Shown: positions 19,723 to 29,900, numbered from the stretch's first letter. The stretch: 64,000 bases of DNA from an uncultured Salinimicrobium sp. (GCA_946887075.1 CAMPKA010000015.1:6346-70345); one strand, 5' to 3'. Numbers and translations are program-made. Notes: generated from the sequence alone by a model not told the origin.

Positions 19723-19743
19723 GCTGGCAAGAAACCTGCCAGC
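19723..19743 (-). other. perfect inverted repeat upstream of exported-protein gene
   Basis: GCTGGCA (19723-19729) and TGCCAGC (19737-19743) form a perfect 7-bp stem with a 7-nt loop, ending 15 nt before the ATG at 19708. No T run follows, so it is not a terminator. It could be an RNA hairpin or an operator. Confidence 0.4.
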
Positions 19744-19854
19744 ATTATAGTTCCAGGCAAGATAAGGATTAAATGACAAATCACCCGCAGCCGGTTCCAA
19801 AATGATCAGGCGGTTAAACACCACCGGGAAATTCCGCCGCTGCTGCACCACGCA

Positions 19855-20406
19855 TTAGTCCAAAGATATCGTGAAATCGTTAAGGTCATAATGAAGTATG
19901 GTGTGACCCACATTGAAACACGCACTTCTCCTGCCATGGTCCACCTGAATTTCAAGCTGGTTTCCAGAGAAGCCAATCCCCATCTCCTCAAGTCGGTAAA
20001 ACCGGGGATCGTCTATCCGGAGACAATCCTTCAGCCGATCATCCGCCTTCTGCTCCCTGTATTCCTTTAAAAGGTCGCGGTTCACCCTGGCTTCCAATCC
20101 ATCTGCATCATTTTTTAAAAGTTCCGCGCCCGATATACGAACCCATTCTTTCCCACTGCGCTTAAAGAGTTCATAGGTGTACGAATACCTTCCTTTTCTA
20201 TCAGCTCTTCCGGTCCGAATGCTCCTGTAATCCTTAAAATCGCAGATCCGAACAAGAATCGGATCATCCCATTCCGGCAATATCCTTTCGGTCTGAACAC
20301 AGCTTACCTGGTTCTCTTCCCGGGAGGAACAAAGAAGCGGCCCCTCCTCAACCCGAAAAAAGGGAGACAGGAAAATCAGCAGCAGGTTCAGTAAAAATAA
20401 TTTCAT
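19855..20406 (-). CDS. small exported protein of unknown function
   Basis: Family not recognised. The 183-residue product begins with a hydrophobic signal segment MKLFLLNLLLIFLSPFF, and the mature protein is rich in charged residues. It has two early cysteines (LLCSS, VSCVQT) and later ones at RICDFK, DCLRIDD and SACFN, five in all. The end NVGHTILHYDLNDFTISLD looks like a beta strand run. It lies between two other exported-protein genes, with 146 nt to the next start downstream and 61 nt to the upstream gene, so co-transcription is possible but not shown. Confidence 0.65.
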   Translation of the reverse strand: MKLFLLNLLLIFLSPFFRVEEGPLLCSSREENQVSCVQTERILPEWDDPILVRICDFKDYRSIRTGRADRKGRYSYTYELFKRSGKEWVRISGAELLKNDADGLEARVNRDLLKEYREQKADDRLKDCLRIDDPRFYRLEEMGIGFSGNQLEIQVDHGRRSACFNVGHTILHYDLNDFTISLD

Positions 20407-20467
20407 GTATTCTCAGAGGTTTGGCGGGGTTCACCGTGCAAGAATTTCCCCTAAAGGTATCAAAAAT

Positions 20468-21874
20468 CTATTCCCGGTTGAAGATCATCTGCATTCCGAA
20501 TTGAAGAGATGCGTTGTTGGCCCTGGCCAGGTTGACATAGTCCAGGAGGTTGTCCGCCGCAAGGTAGACGTTGAAATCATAGAGCCGGGCAGAGATCAGG
20601 AATCCGATATTCGAAAATGAAAAGGAATCGACGGTATAGGATATCTTGGTTCGAAAATTCTCTGAAAAGGTTTTGTCAAAGTAGATGGTCGTAGCGTAGT
20701 TCACCCCCCGCGGCCGTTTCATGGCGAAAACATGTGCCCCGAGATGGTTATAGTATCTCCGCCTCCCCATCGGTTTATGGCAGTTGCAGGGTTCCGTGTT
20801 TTCATGAAAACCGAAGTCCACGGAAGCGTTTACCTTGACAGGTCTCCAGGTGATATAGGAATTATGGAGCGTCTTGTCCTCTAAATTCCGGTCCAGGTGG
20901 TCCTCCCATTCATCCCAGTAATTGGGTTCTCTTTCTCCGGGCCCCGGAAAGATCAGTTCAATGCCGTCGGTGTAGTAATCGCCATAATACCGGTAACTCT
21001 CAACACTTTTGGTCTGATTGATAAAACCCATGTCGAGTATGCTACCGCTAATACGGTATTGCTCCTCGGGATACCAGGTGAATCCGGCATCGAAGCCGAG
21101 ACCGAGGTTGCCTCCAAGGAATGCGCGTTTGCCCAATCGTCCCATGGTCCCTACTCCAGAGGGATTCTGGGCATCGAGCAGGTCCGCATAGCCTGAGGTG
21201 TTGATGAGCAGGTCGATGTTCCTGAGGTAATGCCGGTAAAGATTGGGCCCCTCAGGAGAGGGGACGGTTCGGAAGACCCCTCGGTTCTTAACACTGTGCG
21301 CGTTGAAAACACCGGAATAAAGTTTTGCCCTAAATCCGTAATTGAGGTTTTCGGAATAGTAGTTCGTAAAGCCGACATGAAACACGTTTAGAACGTCCGC
21401 TGTGAAGGCCACGTCGGAGAACAGGAAAGACCGGCCGATGTAATCGTTGTTCCCCTCATAGGCAAGCAAAGCTGGGTCCTTAGGGAAATATGCGAAAGCG
21501 TCCAATTCCTGATAGATTCCGGCAGTATAGTACCTTCGCCTGTTGTCCCGCCACCCTATGGAAAGGATCTCCAGCTGCTGATTGATCACAAAGAAATCAT
21601 TCCGCGTCATCTTGTGGAGCCGCTCCCTGATCCGGTCATTGATCGAACCGGGAGTATCCTGAAAAATATCGTAAAGAGTCACCCCTGAGGAGCCTGCAGA
21701 AAGGTGGACCTGGGAAAGCAGGGGAAAACCGATGTGCATGTCGAAGGAAACCTCTGCGCCTGGATTGGACATAAGGCTTTGAGGCAGGTCATCAAATCCA
21801 TACAGGAGCTGCTTGTTTTGTGCAACAGCCGTTACAGGAATTATCAGGATCAACAGCACCAATGTCCGCATCAT
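20468..21874 (-). CDS. DUF5723-like outer membrane protein
   Basis: The 468-residue protein has a signal peptide (MMRTLVLLILIIPVTAVAQ) and then the start typical of the DUF5723 family: LLYGFDDLPQSLMSNPGAEV. The rest is repetitive amphipathic beta strands with many Tyr/Phe/Gly, as in outer-membrane barrels. A cysteine-containing loop, EPCNCHKP, sits near residue 370. The end, ASLQFGMQMIFNRE, resembles a final barrel strand. Function is unknown. Its start ATGA overlaps the stop of the upstream lipoprotein gene by 4 nt, so the two are translationally coupled and probably act together. Confidence 0.78.
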   Translation of the reverse strand: MMRTLVLLILIIPVTAVAQNKQLLYGFDDLPQSLMSNPGAEVSFDMHIGFPLLSQVHLSAGSSGVTLYDIFQDTPGSINDRIRERLHKMTRNDFFVINQQLEILSIGWRDNRRRYYTAGIYQELDAFAYFPKDPALLAYEGNNDYIGRSFLFSDVAFTADVLNVFHVGFTNYYSENLNYGFRAKLYSGVFNAHSVKNRGVFRTVPSPEGPNLYRHYLRNIDLLINTSGYADLLDAQNPSGVGTMGRLGKRAFLGGNLGLGFDAGFTWYPEEQYRISGSILDMGFINQTKSVESYRYYGDYYTDGIELIFPGPGEREPNYWDEWEDHLDRNLEDKTLHNSYITWRPVKVNASVDFGFHENTEPCNCHKPMGRRRYYNHLGAHVFAMKRPRGVNYATTIYFDKTFSENFRTKISYTVDSFSFSNIGFLISARLYDFNVYLAADNLLDYVNLARANNASLQFGMQMIFNRE

Positions 21875-22413
21875 TGAAATTCAAACTTAAAAACGCCGCG
21901 GGATTCCAGCCGGAGTTCTCCTCCTTCCACGTCGAATGGTTCCTGCATCTCTATGACCAGTCGCATCTGGATGGAATTCCGGACGGCCTGAATTCTGGAA
22001 TCTCCTATGAATTCCGTGTAATTGATAATTTCCGGGGCTTCGGCCGATCCGGCTGGGACCGGGATCTGGAAACTGTACATGATCTCGTCAGAAGGCGACA
22101 GCAGCTGTACCGTCACAAGAAAAGAGCTGGTGAATGTGTTGAGGAACCTGAAGTGGAGGTCTGCCGAAACAAGGCTGGTCTGCACGTAATCATCATCGAG
22201 AAATTCCAGCCTCACATCGTCAGTCGCTCTGGGACGGCCAAATGCACCCGAGAATTCCTGCGTTGATAGATTGAAGAATACCAGATCTACTGCCGCTTCA
22301 GTGGGAAGCACCACCTCCTCCACCTGGTCCATGTCGATATCCTTGACACAGGAGCTCATCAATAAAAGGAGCATCAAAAGACCGGAATTCTGCAGCGTTC
22401 TCGAAAAAGCCAT
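21871..22413 (-). CDS. lipoprotein of unknown function, coupled to the DUF5723-like gene
   Basis: The 180-residue protein has a lipoprotein signal with lipobox LMSSC (Cys about residue 22) followed by VKDIDMDQVEEV. The mature part is predicted beta-sandwich: alternating hydrophobic strands such as VDLVFFNLST, SFLVTVQLLSP and IQMRLVIEMQE. No family recognised. The 4-nt overlap with the downstream barrel gene suggests a lipoprotein-barrel pair at the outer membrane. Confidence 0.75.
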   Translation of the reverse strand: MAFSRTLQNSGLLMLLLLMSSCVKDIDMDQVEEVVLPTEAAVDLVFFNLSTQEFSGAFGRPRATDDVRLEFLDDDYVQTSLVSADLHFRFLNTFTSSFLVTVQLLSPSDEIMYSFQIPVPAGSAEAPEIINYTEFIGDSRIQAVRNSIQMRLVIEMQEPFDVEGGELRLESRGVFKFEFQ

Positions 22414-22451
22414 GGCGTGCCGTTAGCTATCTAAACGAAGCTACAGCTTTT

Positions 22452-23147
22452 TTATTTTTTAAGAAAATCCCACAATTGGCGCATCTGGGTTATCTGAGGG
22501 AAACCTTCATCGGCTATTTCTCCCTTGTAGTTCAGATAAACAGCCTGCATTCCCACCTGCTTCGCCCCCTGTATATCCGCTTCAAAATCATCACCGACCA
22601 TCAAGGAATAATCTTTGGAGGCCCCCGCCTTTTCCAGGGCCAGTTCAAAGATTCTTCGATGCGGTTTCTTGCATCCCGCCTCCTCCGAGGTCGTTACAGT
22701 GTCGAAGTAGGAACGGATTCCTGAAGCCCTTAGCTTCTCGTGCTGTACCTCCTCAAAACCATTGGTGATGATATGCAGCCTGTAATGGGGTAAAAGGTGT
22801 TCCAGGGTTTCCAGCACTCCCTCGTAAAGATGATTGTGACGCGGGAGGTATCGGATGTACTCCTCTGCCAGGAGCTTGATCTTCTGTTCCGGAACGCAGT
22901 ACCCGAGGTCCTCAAAAGTGTCCCTGAGTCTTCCCAGCCGGAGAGTCTCCTTGGTCACCTTATTCTCCCTGTAGCGCTTCCAGTAATTGAGGTTGAGCGG
23001 CATATAAACGCTGAGAAATTCCTGGAGCTCAAGCTGAACCCCGTGTAAATCAAAGATTGCTGTAAAAGCGAGCTCGGAATTCCTGTCAAAATCCCAGAGG
23101 GTATGATCGAGATCAAAAAAGATATCCCTGAACTTAATCGACTTCAT
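22452..23147 (-). CDS. YjjG-family HAD-type pyrimidine nucleotidase
   Basis: HAD hydrolase expected to dephosphorylate nucleoside monophosphates, with a housecleaning role against non-canonical pyrimidines in E. coli YjjG. The 231-residue protein has HAD motif I FFDLDHTLWDF (Asp nucleophiles near residues 11-13), motif II HIITNGF, motif III lysine in EEAGCKKPH and motif IV MVGDDFEADIQGAKQVG. Its start overlaps the end of the upstream gene by 14 nt, showing an operon. Confidence 0.88.
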   Translation of the reverse strand: MKSIKFRDIFFDLDHTLWDFDRNSELAFTAIFDLHGVQLELQEFLSVYMPLNLNYWKRYRENKVTKETLRLGRLRDTFEDLGYCVPEQKIKLLAEEYIRYLPRHNHLYEGVLETLEHLLPHYRLHIITNGFEEVQHEKLRASGIRSYFDTVTTSEEAGCKKPHRRIFELALEKAGASKDYSLMVGDDFEADIQGAKQVGMQAVYLNYKGEIADEGFPQITQMRQLWDFLKK

Positions 23148-24423
23148 GGAGGCTCTTTAAAATCCCAAGATTGCGCTTTGAATTGGCATATTCCGACAGG
23201 TCCTTATTCGTAAAAACATATACCATGGTTCCCTCCACAACCTTTACCTGGCGTTTGAGTTCCCGGACCTTATATTCCGCCTCAGTCTCCTTAAGATTAT
23301 CCAGGGCTTTGGTACTGATACAGTAAGGATACAACAATAACGGAGTGGTGATCTCGAAATTGATGTCATAGAACAGGAACGGGGTGCAGGTTCCGGCCCT
23401 GAATCCCAGTGCATCCGGATATCCCATGGAATAATCAAACTGGAAATCCAGTTCCACCATGTTCATATAGGCGTCGGGTAGCATCAGGTTGTATTTTTTG
23501 TTCAGCCCGCTTCTGACCGGTCTTTTCAGAATGGATTCCAACCGGGTTTTTTCATCTTTGAGTATTTGCGCAGAGCGGATGGCATAATATCCGGGTTGGA
23601 GACCCACTTCTGCATAATCCGCCACTGATTTCATTAGGCTCTGGAATTCGAGCCTGTTATGGTTGGTATTCCGGTCATAGGTCGAGAAATCACTGACCTG
23701 AAACATAAACTTTATCGAAAGCCCGTGTTTCTTCAAAATCCGGATGAGCTTCCCATAGATGTCATAAGGATCCCTCCTGAACCGGAACATCACCTGAAAC
23801 CTGTGCAGCACATATTTTGGACGAAAGCTGAAGATGTCCTTCAGGAGCCCGAGCAGGATACGGAGTATCCCCTTTTTGCGATAGCAATAAGCTTCGGTTA
23901 CAGAAACCACACTTGTAGCCGTGTATTTCCGCTCCGGAAAATCGAAATCCGTGAAATGCCTCTTCAGCAGGTCCCTGAAACGCAGCGCCCAGATGTCTAC
24001 CACGGGTACCTGAAGAAACCCATTATTCTGCGCCAGGCTCTCAGAAGCCCGAAATCTTCCCTGTTCATCCTTGACGTGCGGCAGGTACTCTTCATATCTG
24101 CTGAGCAGAAAAAACGCAGCCGCGAAAATATCGCAGGGAAGCGCACTTTCTTCTGAGACGGGAAAAAAACACGGCACTCCGTTCCAGTCCTGGATCTTTA
24201 TCTCGAGATCGCTCACCCCCTGCTCCAGGAGGAGGTCGACATTCTGAATGAACAGTTCGTTGGCCAGACTGGCCTTCCCATAGGATATCTTCATCCCTTC
24301 ATGGGCGACAAAATCCTCGATTCGGGAGGTAAATCGCACTGAAATTCCAAGGACCTGGACACAAATGAATTTGAAACTGTAGGTAATTCTGGGGGTAACT
24401 TTCTGTGTGTAAACTAATAGCAT
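23134..24423 (-). CDS. polysaccharide deacetylase-like protein (DUF7033 type), catalytic residues apparently absent
   Basis: The 429-residue cytoplasmic protein matches the Bacteroidota family with an N-terminal DUF7033-like part (ITYSFKFICVQVLGI; FAAAFFLLSRYEEYLPHVKDEQGRF) and a C-terminal NodB-like fold ending DYSMGYPDALGFRAGTCTPF. In active relatives the fold supplies an Asp pair and a His-x3-His type metal site. Here the first motif reads SVVSVTEAYCYRKKG (171-185) with no Asp, and the second reads AEVGLQPGYYA (271-281) with Gln where His is expected. It may be a non-enzymatic family member. It overlaps the HAD gene by 14 nt and follows radC by 12 nt. Confidence 0.75.
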   Translation of the reverse strand: MLLVYTQKVTPRITYSFKFICVQVLGISVRFTSRIEDFVAHEGMKISYGKASLANELFIQNVDLLLEQGVSDLEIKIQDWNGVPCFFPVSEESALPCDIFAAAFFLLSRYEEYLPHVKDEQGRFRASESLAQNNGFLQVPVVDIWALRFRDLLKRHFTDFDFPERKYTATSVVSVTEAYCYRKKGILRILLGLLKDIFSFRPKYVLHRFQVMFRFRRDPYDIYGKLIRILKKHGLSIKFMFQVSDFSTYDRNTNHNRLEFQSLMKSVADYAEVGLQPGYYAIRSAQILKDEKTRLESILKRPVRSGLNKKYNLMLPDAYMNMVELDFQFDYSMGYPDALGFRAGTCTPFLFYDINFEITTPLLLYPYCISTKALDNLKETEAEYKVRELKRQVKVVEGTMVYVFTNKDLSEYANSKRNLGILKSLHEVD

Positions 24424-24435
24424 AAGCAGCTGGTT

Positions 24436-25134
24436 CTATAGGAGCCCTTCATCAGCGAAACTGAAAAATGATCTTTCGGTCACAATCACGTGATCGAGCA
24501 CCTTGATGTCCAGGCTTTCCGCAGCGGTACAGAGCCGCTTTGTCAGGTTTCGATCGGCAACACTAGGATTGAGGTTCCCCGATGGATGGTTGTGGACCAG
24601 TATGATTGAAGTGGCACCCACGTATATCGCTTCCTTCATGGCAAGACGAATGTCGACAAGTGTCCCGGTAATTCCCCCTTTGCTCAGGGAGTGCAGCTTG
24701 ATCACCTTGTTCGAATTATTCAGGTACAGGATCCAGAACTCCTCATGTGGAAGTTCACCAACCCTTGGCTGCATGATCTCGAAGACGGAGGAACTGGAAG
24801 TGATCTTCTCCCGCTCCGGACTGTCCTCGCAGCGTCTTCTCCTCCCGAGTTCCATCGCAGCCACAATGCTGATCGCCTTGGCTTCCCCGATTCCATTGTA
24901 CCGTCGCAGCTGCTCCACGCTTAACTTTCCGAGTTGGTTAAGGCTCCTTTGTTCCGAAAGAATCCTTCTGCAAAGGTCCACTGCACTCTCCTTCCTGCTT
25001 CCGGAACCTATTAGTACCGCCAGAAGTTCCGCATCGCTAAGGGCTTCCTTCCCATTCTGAAGCAATCTTTCCCTGGGTCGGTCTTTTTCGATCCAGGTCT
25101 TAATCGGAAAGGAAGTGCGTCCCCCTTCTGCCAT
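24436..25134 (-). CDS. radC: RadC-family JAB1/MPN protein
   Basis: The 232-residue protein has an N-terminal helix-hairpin-helix-like region (ALSDAELLAVLIGSG; LRRYNGIGEAKAISIVAAMELGRR) and the C-terminal JAMM domain with LVHNHPSGNLNPSVADRNLT, giving the HxH...D metal motif. The family is widespread; a direct DNA-repair role is not established. TATTTTTA 12 nt upstream of the ATG (25154-25147) is a one-mismatch -7 element. It starts a minus-strand run radC - deacetylase-like - HAD. Confidence 0.9.
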   Translation of the reverse strand: MAEGGRTSFPIKTWIEKDRPRERLLQNGKEALSDAELLAVLIGSGSRKESAVDLCRRILSEQRSLNQLGKLSVEQLRRYNGIGEAKAISIVAAMELGRRRRCEDSPEREKITSSSSVFEIMQPRVGELPHEEFWILYLNNSNKVIKLHSLSKGGITGTLVDIRLAMKEAIYVGATSIILVHNHPSGNLNPSVADRNLTKRLCTAAESLDIKVLDHVIVTERSFFSFADEGLL

Positions 25135-25185
25135 AACCTTTTTCTTTAAAAATACGAAAAAATCCCGGTGACCTGACGCAATTGT

Positions 25186-26544
25186 TTAACGATTGATCAG
25201 CTTCTTTACTTCTTCCATATCGAGTCCGCCATAGTTCCCGCTGCTCATTAGAAGCAGGACGCTGTTCCTGAGCTCCAGCCCTCCCAGGAACGCCCGGAAA
25301 TCTGCGGGATCGGTAAAGATATGAAGATCTTCCCTCCCGAAGGCCCGAAAAACTTCCTCCCGTGTGATGGGGGGAAGTTTTTTCTGCGCTACGGTTTCCG
25401 GAGCAAAATAAACCGCAGCCACGTCTGCTTTTTCGAGGGCAAATGAATATTCTTTCAGGAATTCCCGGTTCAGACTACTGAAGGTATGAAGTTCGAGACA
25501 GGCAACAAGGCTCCTGTCGGGATATTGATTCTTTACAGCATTGGTCGTTGCGCTCACCTTTGATGGACTGTGGGCGAAATCTTTATAGATGACAGCATCG
25601 CCGGTTTCCGCCAGCTTCTCCAGCCGTTTGGAAGCACCTGCAAAGGAGGCAATGGCCTCGTAAAAATCCGCTTCATCAACACCCATATGTTGACAGATCC
25701 ATTTCGCTCCGGCAAGATTCTGCAGGTTGTGAGCACCGAATACCTGGATGGGCATTTCCCCCTCCGGGGTCTGAAGCAGGGTTTGTCCGTTACTGATCTG
25801 GTGCGCTGCCGTCCGATAAGGATGACGTCGGATGGTGTTCTGGGTCTCCTCTGCGAGTTGCCTGACTATCGGATCCTCCTCATTATACACAAGTATACCT
25901 CCCTGAACTATAGAATCTATGAAAATCCGGAATTGCTCCACATAGGATTCAAAAGTGGGAAAGACATTCACATGGTCCCATGCGATACCGCTGATCAGGG
26001 CGATATTGGGTTTGTAGAGGTGAAATTTCGGTCTGCGGTCAACCGGGGAGGCCAGATATTCGTCCCCTTCTAGAACGATGAAATCATTGTCTTCCGAAAG
26101 ACTGACCATGGTCTCGAACCCCCTAAGTTGTGCTCCCACCATATAATCCACATCCCTTTGATGGTATTTCATCACATGAAGCACCATTGAAGTTATCGTG
26201 GTCTTTCCATGGGAGCCGCCGATGACCACTCTTGTCTTATCCCTGGACTGCTCGTATAGGAATTGAGGATATGACCATACCCGAAGCCCCAGATCATTTG
26301 CCCTGAGAAGCTCAGGATTATCCGCTCGGGCATGCATTCCCAGAATCACCCCGTCCAGTTCTGGGTTAATCCGCTCGGGGTGCCACCCAAGTTCCTCCGG
26401 GAACAACCCCTTATTCCGTAGCCGGGAAGCGGAAGGCTCATAGATCATATCATCGCTTCCGCTAATCCTGTCTCCTCTTTCCTGTAATGCAATGGCCAGG
26501 TTGTGCATTGCGCTGCCGCCGATGGCTATGAAGTGTAACGTCAT
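25186..26544 (-). CDS. mpl: UDP-N-acetylmuramate:L-alanyl-gamma-D-glutamyl-meso-diaminopimelate ligase
   Basis: Mpl reattaches recycled murein tripeptide to UDP-MurNAc in peptidoglycan recycling in the cytosol. The 452-residue protein has the Mur-ligase N-terminal Rossmann motif FIAIGGSAMHNLA, the P loop GGSHGKTTITSMV (about residue 107), LEGDEYLASPVDRRPKF and the central AWDHVNVFPT motif. The MHNLA and FAHSPSKV features separate it from MurC. It is the only cell-wall gene in this block. TATCTTTA lies 24 nt upstream of the ATG (26575-26568). Confidence 0.93.
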   Translation of the reverse strand: MTLHFIAIGGSAMHNLAIALQERGDRISGSDDMIYEPSASRLRNKGLFPEELGWHPERINPELDGVILGMHARADNPELLRANDLGLRVWSYPQFLYEQSRDKTRVVIGGSHGKTTITSMVLHVMKYHQRDVDYMVGAQLRGFETMVSLSEDNDFIVLEGDEYLASPVDRRPKFHLYKPNIALISGIAWDHVNVFPTFESYVEQFRIFIDSIVQGGILVYNEEDPIVRQLAEETQNTIRRHPYRTAAHQISNGQTLLQTPEGEMPIQVFGAHNLQNLAGAKWICQHMGVDEADFYEAIASFAGASKRLEKLAETGDAVIYKDFAHSPSKVSATTNAVKNQYPDRSLVACLELHTFSSLNREFLKEYSFALEKADVAAVYFAPETVAQKKLPPITREEVFRAFGREDLHIFTDPADFRAFLGGLELRNSVLLLMSSGNYGGLDMEEVKKLINR

Positions 26545-26911
26545 ATAAAGTAATGTGAATTCAGCCCTAAAGATATTACTTTCCTCGGGGGATGAAGGCC
26601 TCCACGGTTGGGTTTCCCCCGGTCCGGTTTATCACTGTAGCAAAAGAAAAGCAGGAGGCTCTCCATTAATTCCCTGGGACCCAAAAAACTATATTGTCGT
26701 TTTAACTTTTTTTTTGTAATTTTTTTCCTTGAAACATTTTGTTATTGAAATTATTGTACATTTAGCGCACCCTACCCCGTTAAAATTGAGCCTTTCAGAG
26801 AGGCAATATTCCTGTACTTAACAGGAGTTTAAGCTTTTTTATCAAACTTAGCAGTTATCTTTGGAGCCTAAACAACAATGATTATTGATTTAAAATTTAA
26901 CACTTGAGCCT
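26545..26911. other. intergenic region between mpl and the giant adhesin-like gene
   Basis: No gene is seen in 367 nt. It contains an A/T-rich tract with T-runs (about 26697-26735), a perfect 6-bp stem TCCTGT/ACAGGA with a 5-nt loop (26810-26826), the plus-strand promoter element listed separately, and a possible mpl promoter close to 26568. Confidence 0.5.
26856..26863 (+). promoter_or_regulatory. -7 promoter element for the secreted-protein operon
   Basis: TATCTTTG is an exact TAnnTTTG match, 48 nt before the ATG at 26912. No clear TTG sits 19 nt upstream, which may mean that transcription needs an activator or another sigma factor. Confidence 0.6.
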
Positions 26912-29900
26912 ATGCGAATTTTTACTCTGGGTAAAAGAGGAATAAACATCTTCCTTTTTACCCTTATTCTATTAACAGGCAGTTCCCCGCTCTTGGCGCA
27001 GGAAAATTGCCCTATCGTAAGTGACCCTGAACAGGAATTCTGTTACTTATCGACCGTTGCTGACCTATCGGCGGATCCAAATGGAACCACGCTGCGTTGG
27101 TATCGGTCGCAGACCGCAACCAATCCGATTCCTCCAGAAGAATTGCTGCAGGATGGTATGGTATACTACGCCGGAACCGAATCCCAAAGCTGTACCTCAT
27201 CCAGAAGTACCGTAACGGCTACCGTAGTAGATGCAGGACCTCCCACCTCCAATTTTGGTGTCACCTTTCAGCCCTGCGAATATTCTGAAGGCGATACCAG
27301 TACGGTGCAGGACCTTATCGATCTACTGCAAGGGAATGAGGTGCAGATTTACGCCGAAGAATACGACGCTGTCGCACTCGACCCCAATGAGACCCTGGTT
27401 GCAGGTGAGAACTATTTCGCTGGTCAGCGTTCCAGTGCTACCTGTGAAACATCCAGCAGACTCGCCATCAGATATGATCCTATAGTGGCCCTTGCTCCGG
27501 ATGCGGAACCTGTGCAGACCTTCTGCCAGGGCGCTACCGTTGCCGATTTACAGGCTCAGGGAACTTCTGAAGATACCCAGGGATTCAGATGGTATAGCAC
27601 TGCAACTTCCAATCCTCCGCTCGATCCAAGCACAACGCTGATCGATGGAGAGACATACTACGCAACCCAGATCATCAACCGTACGAATTCTGCCCTGCCT
27701 CCTTGTGAGAGCATGGAAAGAGTCGAGGTAACCGTCGAGGTAAACCAGGGAGATGCGGGAGAACCTGCCACAGGAGTGCTCTGTGAGGCAGACGTCGACG
27801 AGATGTTTCCAAGTGTGGACGCCATCGAAGACTACCTGCTAAGCCTTCTTGACGAAGGCGTTAGTCAAACCGGTACTTTCAGTCCTACCGCCGAGCAGTT
27901 GGCCCAGCAGTATCAGAATGATACTGACGGAGTGGGAGATTTCACAACCACTTATACCCTGAGTGCAGAGGAGTGCGGAGGAAGCGTTCAGCTCACGATT
28001 TCTGTAATCGAAGAGGTCCCAGCTAACGCAGGGGACGACGTGACTCTGGAATTCAACGTCACAGATGAAGCCCAGAACCTGTATACCTTCTTAACAGCAG
28101 AAGCCAACACGGAAGGTGTTTTCGAAGGCTACCCTGATGGGATGTTCGATCCGGCAGCTGAAGGACCAGGAACTTATCAGGTTACCTATACCGTCGACGG
28201 TACCAGTGCTACCTGTGTGAGCGGAAGCGATTCAGCCGTGTTCAACATCACAGTAACAGACTGTGAAGCCAATGCAGGTGACGGGTTCTCAACCACCCTG
28301 TGTTCCTCAGAGGTCGAAAGCATGATGAATAATTCTGCAGAGGCTGCGGCCTTCCTCGATTCTCTTGTTCCGGATGACGTGGATCAGGATGGCACATTCG
28401 AGCCGACCTTAAATGAACTTTTTGCCCAGTGGCAGACAAATCCAATTGGAACTTTTACCACGACTTATACCGTCGGAGAAGGTGAGTGCACCGATTCAGC
28501 GGTCATTGAGATCACTGTGGTGGAAGGTACAGTAGGTAATGCAGGATCAGACAACACAAGAGCTATCTGTCTCTCCGTGGTAGACGAGACCTTCCCCAGC
28601 ATCGATGAGATCCGAAAGTATCTCGAGGCCATGCTGAGCTCAGATGCAGATCGTGGAGGTACTTTTGATCCAACACCAGAAGAACTTGCAACTCAGTACC
28701 AGAATGCTGAAACCAAGACGGGAGAATACGCTACCACCTATACAGTAGGAGAAGGTCAGTGTACAGACACAGCTGAACTCACCGTTCTAATAACAGAAGA
28801 TGTAGACGCGGGAACAGATGGTGCTGTAACCCTTCAGTCCGACGATGACCCGGTAAACCTCTTTGATTACCTGGGAGGATCCCCTGATGCAGGTGGAACC
28901 TGGACCCCTGGAGACGGGACTTTTGATCCAGCAACTGATCAGCCGGGAACTTTCACCTACACTGTAGGGACAACCGGATGCCAGGATAGCGCAACAGTAG
29001 TCGTCACTGTGGAAAACACCGATCCTACTGACCCTACCGAATGTGCAGGTACCCCGGGTCTTGGAGTTATCTGTCTTGAAGATGTGGAGCCGACTTTTGA
29101 CAGCTTCGATGCCATTGAAAACTATCTTCTTGGCCTGTTGGATGCCGGAGTTCCCAGAACCGGAACTTTCAGCCCGACAGCAGAGGAACTTGCTGATATA
29201 TACAACTCAGACGAAGACGGTCTTGGTGATTTTTCAACCACTTATACCCTAGATACTGATTCCTGTGAGGATTCAGTGGAGATCACAGTTCGTGTGGTGG
29301 AAACAGTCGATGCAGGAACTGACGGAAGCGTGACGCTTGATCCGGATGATGCCCCTGTAGATCTGTTCGACTACCTCGGAGGGAACCCTGATGCAGGGGG
29401 AACCTGGAGCCCGGGAGACGGAACTTTCGATCCTGCGACCGACCAGGAAGGAACTTTCACTTACACCGTTGGTAGCGAGAGCTGCCAGGACACTGCCACT
29501 GTAGTTGTCACTGTGGAAAACACCGATCCTACTGACCCTACCGAATGTGCAGGTACCCCGGGTCTTGGAGTTATCTGTCTTGAAGATGTGGAGCCGACTT
29601 TTGACAGCTTCGATGCCATTGAAAACTATCTTCTTGGCCTGTTGGATGCCGGAGTTCCCAGAACCGGAACTTTCAGCCCGACAGCAGAGGAACTTGCTGA
29701 TATATACAACTCAGACGAAGACGGTCTTGGTGATTTTTCAACCACTTATACCCTAGATACTGATTCCTGTGAGGATTCAGTGGAGATCACAGTTCGTGTG
29801 GTGGAAACAGTCGATGCAGGAACTGACGGAAGCGTGACGCTTGATCCGGATGATGCCCCTGTAGATCTGTTCGACTACCTCGGAGGGGACCCTGATGCAG

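Noticed and set aside
26697..26735. T-rich tract upstream of the giant gene considered as a terminator for mpl
   Set aside because: mpl is transcribed in the other direction and ends at 25186, so the tract cannot terminate it; no stem precedes the T run on the plus strand.
29043..29756. Two identical plus-strand frames of 69 and 83 codons in the giant gene
   Set aside because: They are the same out-of-frame sequence seen twice because of the tandem duplication; not genes.
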